Program-made: the position numbers and the translations under genes
Shown here: piece by piece, positions 58,278 to 64,000 of the stretch
How the letters are laid out: every line of letters starts with the position of its first letter
Numbering within the stretch: the first letter of the stretch is position 1
Assembly: GCA_049653005.1 (NCBI GenBank)
Contig: JBASFL010000028.1
Span: 124,001-188,000 of the forward strand
Direction: 5' to 3'
Length of the DNA: 64,000 nt
DNA from: UBA2334 sp049653005
Lineage (GTDB): Bacteria; Pseudomonadota; Gammaproteobacteria; Burkholderiales; Burkholderiaceae_C
Notes under the pieces: generated by a model
Seen by the model: the letters and a program-made list of their open reading frames with translations, nothing else
Told to the model about the DNA's origin: nothing
The model's database searches: none

Positions 58278-60899
58278 TCAGGTCAGCAGGCTGCGGTTGT
58301 CGCGGTCGGCGTGGCTGAAGTGGCGTTGGCTGAGGGCGTCTGACAAGGCTTTGGCCGACGCGTCGCAGGCTTTCAGCACGGCCATCAGGCGGGTGTGTGC
58401 CCCACCGGCATCGGGCTGGCTGAGGGCGGCCAGGTCCCAGGTGGCGGGGTCGGGCAGGTTGGCGCACAGGTTCAGCGCAAAGGCCGGGTCGCCTTGTTCC
58501 AGCTTTTTCAGGCGGGAGCGCAGCGTGTCCAGCACCCAGGCCAGGGAGCGTGGGTTGTCGCGGTTGAGCAGCAGCAAGTCGAGCAGGGCCACCACGTCGC
58601 GCCGCTGCTGGTAATGGGCGTGGAAGGTGATGGTGCTGTCGAACAGCGCCACCAGCGCCTCGAACCCGTGCGACTCCAGCACGCTGCCCGCTTCAAAGGC
58701 TTGCAGCATGGCCGCCGACAGGGTGGACAGCCGTTCAATGTGCCGGCCAATGCTCAGCAGCCGCCAGCCGTTGTCGCGCACCATGCGGTCGGTTTGCGCG
58801 CCGGTGATGCCGGCCAGCCACTCGCTGGCGGCCTCCAGCGCGTTGAGGGCTTCTTGCGAGGCGCTTTCGTTGTCGGCGCCCAGGCCGTCGCATTGGTCCA
58901 GAAACTCGGATTCGGCGCGCTCGATCAGGTTGCGCTGCTCTTGCGACAGGCGCTCGCGCACGTTGGCCGCCGCCAGGCGCACCGCGCGCAGGTTGAAACC
59001 CACGCTGAACGCGCCTTCGGTGTCGCCCAGCGCCGCGATCAGCGAGCGCTCGAACACGCGCTGTGCGTGGCTGGGCGGGGTGGGTTTGGTGGTTTCGGCG
59101 TCGGGCTCGACGGCCACCACCGGTTGAACCGGCGGCAGGGCGGGCACACCGGGCAACACCAGCGAGTGGTTGCGCGCCAGGCGCGACATCCAGGCTTGCA
59201 GGGCGCGGCTGGCGTGTTCTTCGCTGTGCAGGTTGCGCAGAATGATTTGGGCCAGGCGCACGCTGTTTTCGGCGCGTTCGGTGTAGCGGCCCAGCCAGAA
59301 CAGGTTTTCGGCGGCGCGGCTGGTGACGGGGCGTTTGTTCTGCGCCATGGCCAGGGTGGTGGGGGCGCTTTGCAACAGGCTGGTGCGGTCCACTTCGCCG
59401 TCGGTCAGCACCCAGCAGTCGGCGCTGCTGCCGCCTTTTTGCATGGAGGCCATCAGCTCGCCGCGCGGGGCCAGGCGCACCAGGCCACCGGGCAACACAC
59501 GCCAGCTGTTGGGGCCATCGGCCAGCACGTACACGCGCAGCATGGCCGAGCGCGGCGCTATGTGGTCGCCCGCCCAGGTGGGCGTTTGCGCCAGCGGCAG
59601 GTAGGCCTGCACGGTGAAGTCGTCGGGCTGCTGGACGATGCGGCCGGTCAGCCGGTCGAGCGCATCGGGGCTCAGGCTTTGGCCCATGGCGGTGTTCACA
59701 TCGCCCCCGGGGTAGGTGGACTTGACCACGCTGGTTTTCAGCTGCGGCAGCACGCGTTGCATGGCCGCGTGTTCGCCGCACCACCAGGTGGGCAGGGCGG
59801 GCAGCAGCAGCTCTTCGCCCAGCAACTGGCGGCTGATGGCGGGCAAAAAACCCAGCAGCGCGCTGGACTCCAGCGGGGCAGAGCCCGGCGCATTGGCCAG
59901 CAGCACATTGCCCGCCCGCATGACTTGCAGCAGCCCGGGCACGCCCAGGGCCGAGTCGGCGCGCAGCTCCAGCGGGTCCAGCCACTGGTCGTCCAAGCGC
60001 TTGATGAGCGCGTCCACGGGTTCCAGGCCGTTGAGGGTTTTCAAATACAGGTGCTGGTCGCGCACGGTCAGGTCGCTGCCTTCGACCAGGGTCAGGCCCA
60101 GGTAACGGGCCAGGTAGGCGTGCTCGAAATAGGTTTCGTTGTAGGGCCCGGGGGTCAGCAGCGCGATGCGGGCGTTGGCCCCGTTGGGCGCCATGGCCTT
60201 GATGCCTTGCACCAGTGCCTGGTAGCTGGCGGCCAGGCGCTGCACCTTCATGCCCGCAAAGGCTTTGGGAAACTGCCGGGCAATGGCAATGCGGTTTTCC
60301 AGCAAATAGCCCAGGCCCGACGGGGCCTGGGTGCGCTGCGACACCACGCGCCAACCGCCATCGGGGCCACGGGCCAGGTCGAACGCGGCAATGTTCAGCC
60401 ACGTGCCGCCCAGCGGCTCCACGCCGTGCATGGCGCGCAGGTAGCCGGGGTGGCCTTGCACCAGCGCGGGCGGCAGCAGGGCGCGTTTCAGCAGCTGGCG
60501 GGGGCCGTAGATGTCGGCCAGTATCAGGTTCAGCAGCCGGGTGCGTTGCAGCACACCGGCTTCAATGTCGGCCCAGTTTTCGGGCGTGAGCACCATGGGG
60601 AACAGGTCGAGCGACCAAGGGCGCTGCGTGCCGTGGGCCTGGTCGGCGTAGACGTTGTAGGTCACGCCGTTGTCGCGTATTTGCCGGGCCAGGCTTTGGG
60701 CGCGGCGGTTGAGTTCGCCCACCCCGTCCAGGCCGACATGCCCGAAAAACGCCTCCCAGTGGGGGCGCAGCTCGCCCGTGTCGGGCAGGCGCAATTCGTC
60801 AAAGTGACCCGCAGCGGTGACCGCCGCCAGCTCTTTCACCTGTTCGGTGGGGCTGGCGTGGGGCGGGTGACTGAAAAGGGGCAAGGGCGAATCGCTCAC
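58278..60899 (-). CDS. Circularly permuted ATP-grasp / alpha-E fusion protein
   Basis: 873 aa. Residues about 1-490 are COG2308-type (DUF404/DUF407) circularly permuted ATP-grasp: VLTPENWADIEAGVLQRTRL, YNVYADQAHG and NETYFEHAYLARYLG. About 540-870 form an alpha-E domain (COG2307): SRAAENLFWLGRYTERAENSVRLAQIIL and RHIERLSTLSAAMLQAFE. Usually these are two proteins; here they are fused. Predicted in comparative genomics to be part of a peptide or amide ligation pathway. A large hairpin lies before its start. Confidence 0.9.
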   Translation of the reverse strand: MSDSPLPLFSHPPHASPTEQVKELAAVTAAGHFDELRLPDTGELRPHWEAFFGHVGLDGVGELNRRAQSLARQIRDNGVTYNVYADQAHGTQRPWSLDLFPMVLTPENWADIEAGVLQRTRLLNLILADIYGPRQLLKRALLPPALVQGHPGYLRAMHGVEPLGGTWLNIAAFDLARGPDGGWRVVSQRTQAPSGLGYLLENRIAIARQFPKAFAGMKVQRLAASYQALVQGIKAMAPNGANARIALLTPGPYNETYFEHAYLARYLGLTLVEGSDLTVRDQHLYLKTLNGLEPVDALIKRLDDQWLDPLELRADSALGVPGLLQVMRAGNVLLANAPGSAPLESSALLGFLPAISRQLLGEELLLPALPTWWCGEHAAMQRVLPQLKTSVVKSTYPGGDVNTAMGQSLSPDALDRLTGRIVQQPDDFTVQAYLPLAQTPTWAGDHIAPRSAMLRVYVLADGPNSWRVLPGGLVRLAPRGELMASMQKGGSSADCWVLTDGEVDRTSLLQSAPTTLAMAQNKRPVTSRAAENLFWLGRYTERAENSVRLAQIILRNLHSEEHASRALQAWMSRLARNHSLVLPGVPALPPVQPVVAVEPDAETTKPTPPSHAQRVFERSLIAALGDTEGAFSVGFNLRAVRLAAANVRERLSQEQRNLIERAESEFLDQCDGLGADNESASQEALNALEAASEWLAGITGAQTDRMVRDNGWRLLSIGRHIERLSTLSAAMLQAFEAGSVLESHGFEALVALFDSTITFHAHYQQRRDVVALLDLLLLNRDNPRSLAWVLDTLRSRLKKLEQGDPAFALNLCANLPDPATWDLAALSQPDAGGAHTRLMAVLKACDASAKALSDALSQRHFSHADRDNRSLLT

Positions 60900-60921
60900 A
60901 AATTTGAGTATGCCGTGAACG

Positions 60922-60971
60922 CCACACCCCAGGGTTTACACCGGGGTACCGGGGTTTTGCCTGGGGTGTGG
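60922..60971 (-). other. Long perfect hairpin between cluster genes
   Basis: A perfect 12-bp stem CCACACCCCAGG / CCTGGGGTGTGG with a 26-nt loop containing a CCGGGGTA tandem. It sits between the DUF2126 stop (61005) and the ATP-grasp start (60899). No T-run. It may attenuate or process the transcript. Confidence 0.65.
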
Positions 60972-61004
60972 TGCTGTCGGCGTGGCGCTTTTGGGGGGTC
61001 GCGT

Positions 61005-64000
61005 TCAGGTGCGCAGGTCGAGCGTGAACGGGAACTCGCGGTTGGTCACGGCGGGCGCCACGTTCATCTTGCCGGGGGTGTGGCCCATCTGGAAGAAGCG
61101 CGCCAGGCGGCGGCTTTCGGCCTCGAACGAGTTGACCGGGAAGCTGTCGTAGTTGCGGCCACCCGGGTGCACCACGTGGTACTGGCAGCCGCCCATGCTG
61201 CGCTGCATCCAGGTGTCCACGATGTCAAACGTCAGCGGGCCGTGCGCGCCGATGCTGGGGTGCAGGGCCGACGGTGGGTTCCAGGCCTTGTAGCGCACAC
61301 CGGCCACAAACTGGCCCACGGTGCCGGTGGGCTGCAAGGCCATGGCGCGGCCGTTGCAGGTGACCACGTAGCGGCTGTCGTTCAGGCCGCTCACGTGCAC
61401 TTCCAGCCGCTCCAGCGACGAATCCACATAGCGCACCGTGCCACCGGTCGCCCCTTCTTCACCCATGACGTGCCAGGGCTCCAGCGCGTTGCGCAGCGTC
61501 AGTTCAATGCCGCGCGCGGCCACCTGGCCCACCAGCGGGAAGCGGAACTCGAAGTGCGGCTCGAACCAGCCCATGTCGAACGCAAACCCGCATTCGCGCA
61601 GGTCGGCCAGCACGTCTTCAAAGTCCATGCGCACAAACGTGGGCAGCAAGAAGCGGTCGTGCAGCTCGGTGCCCCAGCGCGTCAGCTTGCCGCGCCAGGG
61701 GTTTTCCCAGAAGCGGGCCACCAGCGCGCGCAGCAGCAGTTGCTGGGCAATGCTCATGCGGGCGTGGGGCGGCATTTCAAACGCACGCAGTTCCAGCAGA
61801 CCCAAGCGGCCCGTGGATGAATCGGGCGAGTACAGCTTGTCGATGCAGAACTCGCTGCGGTGGGTGTTGCCGCTCACGTCCACCAGAATGTTGCGCAGCG
61901 TGCGGTCCACCAGCCACGGGGGCATGGCGTTGCCATAGGTGGCGCGGTTGGCGTCAATTTGGTTGAGGGCAATTTCCAGCTCGTACAGCTGGTCGTTGCG
62001 GGCCTCGTCCACGCGGGGGGCTTGGGACGTGGGGCCGATGAACAGGCCGCTGAACAAATAGCTCAAAGATGGGTGGTTGTGCCAGTAGGCCACCAGGCTG
62101 CCCAGCAGCTCGGGGCGGCGCAGGAACGGGCTGTCGGTGGGCGTGGCGCCGCCCATCACGAAGTGGTTGCCCCCGCCGGTGCCGGTGTGGCGGCCATCGG
62201 TCATGAACTTTTCGGCACACAAACGGGTTTGGTGCGCGGCTTCGTACAGGAACTCGGTGTGCTCCACCAGCTCGCCCCAGTTGTGCGCGGGGTGGATGTT
62301 CACCTCGATCACACCGGGGTCGGGCGTGACTTGCAGCATTTTCAGACGCGGGTCGCGTGGGGGTGGGTAGCCTTCCAGCACGATTTTCATGCCCAGTTTT
62401 TCGGCCGTGGCTTCCACCGCGGCCACCAGGTCCAGGTAGTCCTCCAGGCGGGCCATCGGGGGCATGAACACGTACAGGTGGCTGCTTTTGCCGCCGTTGT
62501 CGGTCTCGCTCTTGGGGCCGTTGGCGCGGTGGGGGTCGCGGGCTTCCACACACAGGGCGGTGCGGGTCAGCCAAGCGGCCGATTCGCCGCGCTGCGGGTA
62601 TTTGCCGTTGGTGGGCTGGCCGGGGGCCGCCACGTTGCCTTGGCCATCGGCGTTGTAGGCCATGGCAGGTGGGGCCTGCGAGGGGTCTGCTGGGATGTAG
62701 CTGGTGTTTTGCAGCGACACGGTGCCGCCTTCGGCAAACCCACCGCCCACCTGGTGGGGGGCGTACTGCTGGCGCAGCGCGGTGCCTTCGGGCAGCGCAT
62801 CGCGCGGGGTGCTGGGGTCTTGCTCGATGTGGTACGGGTAATCGGCCGCCGACACCCAGGGCAGCGAATCCAGCGGCAGGCGGTAGCCCATGGGCGAATC
62901 GCCCGGAATCAGGTACATGCGCTCGTCGCGGAAGAACCACGGCCCGGTGGACCAGGTGGTGCCCCCCAAACGCGGGTTGCTTTGTGTCCAACTGCCTTGT
63001 GAATTGGCCTGCAAGGGCAGCACGTAGCCAATGGTGGCCTCCAGCCCCTGGTTGAACACGCGGCGCAGGCGCACGCGCTCCAGCTCGTCGCCCAGTTTCG
63101 AGTCAAACGGGTCCACGTTCACCGGCAGCTTGCGCTCGCGCCACAGGTAATACCAGGTGTCTTCGTAGCCGGGGGTGATGTATTGGGTGCTCAAGCCCAG
63201 CTTGCGGGCCAGCGCTTGCGTGAAGCGGCGTGCGTCGTCGGCCGTGTAGCTGGCGGCGTCGCGTTCGTCGGCAAACAGCGTGGGGTTGTGCCACAGGGGC
63301 TGGCCGTCGGCCCGCCAGAAAATGGACAACGCCCAGCGCGGCAACTGCTCGCCGGGGTACCACTTGCCTTGGCCCAGGTGCAAAAAGCCGCCGTCGCCGT
63401 ACTCGGCGCGCAGGCGGTGCACCAGTTCGGTGGCGTAGCCGCGTTTGGTGGGGCCCAAAGCGTCGGTGTTCCACTCGGGCGCGTCGCGGTCGGCGGTGGC
63501 CACGTAGGTGGGCTCGCCGCCCATGGTCAGGCGTACATCGCCCGCTTCCAGGCGTTTGTCCACGTCGTGGCCCAGGGCCACCACCTTGTCCCACTGCTCG
63601 TCGCTGTAGGGCAGGGTGACGCGGGGCGATTCGTAAATGCGCGTGACCTGCATGTGGTGCGCAAAGGTCACCTCGCACTTGTCCACACCGCCTTCCACGG
63701 GCGCTGCGCTGGACGGCTGCGGCGTGCAGGCCAGCGGCACATGGCCTTCACCGGCCAGCAGGCCGCTGGTGGGGTCCAGGCCGATCCAGCCTGCGCCGGG
63801 CAAAAACACCTCGCACCAGGCGTGCAGGTCGGTGAAGTCTTTTTCAGGGCCGTTGGGGCCGTCAACCGCTTTCACGTCAGAGGTGAGCTGGATCAGGTAG
63901 CCCGACACAAAGCGTGCGGCCAGGCCCAGGTGTCGCAACAACTGCACCAGCAGCCAGCTCGAGTCGCGGCACGAACCGGTGCCCTTGGTCAGCGTTTCTT
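61005..64000 (-). CDS. Transglutaminase/DUF2126 protein (N-terminus beyond window)
   Basis: At least 998 codons; the frame is open to the window edge. The visible start shows a transglutaminase core with KGTGSCRDSSWLLVQLLRH (catalytic Cys) and DLHAWCEVFLPGAGWIGLDPTSG (His, Asp). DUF2126 (COG4196) follows from about MGGEPTYVATADRDAPEWN. It is predicted to be an amidoligase-like domain. Its stop is 105 nt before the ATP-grasp gene, so it heads the cluster. Confidence 0.92.
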   Translation of the reverse strand, partial: ETLTKGTGSCRDSSWLLVQLLRHLGLAARFVSGYLIQLTSDVKAVDGPNGPEKDFTDLHAWCEVFLPGAGWIGLDPTSGLLAGEGHVPLACTPQPSSAAPVEGGVDKCEVTFAHHMQVTRIYESPRVTLPYSDEQWDKVVALGHDVDKRLEAGDVRLTMGGEPTYVATADRDAPEWNTDALGPTKRGYATELVHRLRAEYGDGGFLHLGQGKWYPGEQLPRWALSIFWRADGQPLWHNPTLFADERDAASYTADDARRFTQALARKLGLSTQYITPGYEDTWYYLWRERKLPVNVDPFDSKLGDELERVRLRRVFNQGLEATIGYVLPLQANSQGSWTQSNPRLGGTTWSTGPWFFRDERMYLIPGDSPMGYRLPLDSLPWVSAADYPYHIEQDPSTPRDALPEGTALRQQYAPHQVGGGFAEGGTVSLQNTSYIPADPSQAPPAMAYNADGQGNVAAPGQPTNGKYPQRGESAAWLTRTALCVEARDPHRANGPKSETDNGGKSSHLYVFMPPMARLEDYLDLVAAVEATAEKLGMKIVLEGYPPPRDPRLKMLQVTPDPGVIEVNIHPAHNWGELVEHTEFLYEAAHQTRLCAEKFMTDGRHTGTGGGNHFVMGGATPTDSPFLRRPELLGSLVAYWHNHPSLSYLFSGLFIGPTSQAPRVDEARNDQLYELEIALNQIDANRATYGNAMPPWLVDRTLRNILVDVSGNTHRSEFCIDKLYSPDSSTGRLGLLELRAFEMPPHARMSIAQQLLLRALVARFWENPWRGKLTRWGTELHDRFLLPTFVRMDFEDVLADLRECGFAFDMGWFEPHFEFRFPLVGQVAARGIELTLRNALEPWHVMGEEGATGGTVRYVDSSLERLEVHVSGLNDSRYVVTCNGRAMALQPTGTVGQFVAGVRYKAWNPPSALHPSIGAHGPLTFDIVDTWMQRSMGGCQYHVVHPGGRNYDSFPVNSFEAESRRLARFFQMGHTPGKMNVAPAVTNREFPFTLDLRT

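Noticed and set aside
58395..61820. 1141-codon open frame on the plus strand
   Set aside because: It lies opposite the ATP-grasp and DUF2126 genes, is His/Gln/Gly-rich, and matches no family; it is a shadow of high-GC coding DNA.
1..64000. CRISPR arrays, phage genes, insertion sequences
   Set aside because: No regularly spaced repeats, integrase, transposase or phage structural genes were seen in the reading frames.

Overview
The window is GC-rich chromosomal DNA from a betaproteobacterium, most likely Burkholderiales/Comamonadaceae. This rests on gene order (trxA-rho-rpmE type B; glnA-DUF4124-ntrB-ntrC; dnaX-ybaB-recR; mltD/gloB/methyltransferase/rnhA), on a Bug/TctC-type binding protein, and on a dispersed AGCGCTTG-centred repeat that I recall from that family. 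There are no rRNA or tRNA genes, insertion sequences, phage genes or CRISPR arrays. Coding density is very high: the longest gene-free stretches are 212 bp (trxA-rho) and 225 bp (before glnA), and both hold regulatory signals.

Layout. 1-2 kb: the end of phoB, and phoR (phosphate sensing). 2-6 kb, minus strand: a multi-pass membrane protein, rpmE (L31 type B), rho and trxA. 6-15 kb: a flavoprotein, rplS, a NUDIX hydrolase, a CobD/CbiB-like protein, rsgA and an M48 protease (minus), then orn, an rRNA pseudouridine synthase, an EI24/CysZ-like protein and a CinA-like MoaB/Mog domain protein. 15-20 kb: a nitrogen-control operon of glnA, a DUF4124-like secreted protein, ntrB and ntrC, with a sigma-54 promoter and paired NtrC-type sites before glnA. 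20-24.7 kb, minus strand: xthA, DUF4337, folA, a GNAT, an EamA exporter, thyA and the 4.5S SRP RNA gene. 24.7-28.1 kb: dnaX, ybaB, recR and a MAPEG protein. 28-33 kb: an orphan Tat-type binding lipoprotein behind a structured leader, then mltD-gloB facing away from a methyltransferase-rnhA pair. 33-38 kb: an RND efflux adaptor and pump, and a YidB protein. 38-41 kb: molybdenum cofactor genes moeA, mobA and moaA. 41.4-44.4 kb: an arsenic operon of arsI with a Cys-rich tail, an ArsR-ArsC fusion, acr3 and a glutaredoxin-type arsC. 44-49.4 kb: an ankyrin protein, a CPA2 antiporter, a SulP transporter and an MBL-fold protein. 49.4-54.4 kb: a minus-strand operon (Bug-type binding protein, leuC-like, leuD-like, haloacetate dehalogenase) divergent from a LysR gene. 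54.4-57.2 kb: brnT-brnA toxin-antitoxin, an LprI-like protein, an SCP2-type thiolase and a TlpA-like thioredoxin. 57.3-64 kb: a minus-strand cluster of a transglutaminase, a circularly permuted ATP-grasp/alpha-E fusion and a transglutaminase/DUF2126 protein that runs off the window. Its function is unknown, and it is the best candidate here for an undescribed system.

Genes that work together: phoB-phoR; glnA with ntrB/ntrC, which probably feed back on the glnA promoter; folA with thyA; moaA-mobA-moeA; the ars operon, which combines two unrelated arsenate reductases, an arsenite exporter and a C-As lyase; and the transglutaminase/ATP-grasp cluster. Noteworthy sequence features are a probable programmed frameshift in dnaX, a repeat copy lying in frame inside dnaX, and other copies that supply stop codons and C-terminal residues of neighbouring genes.
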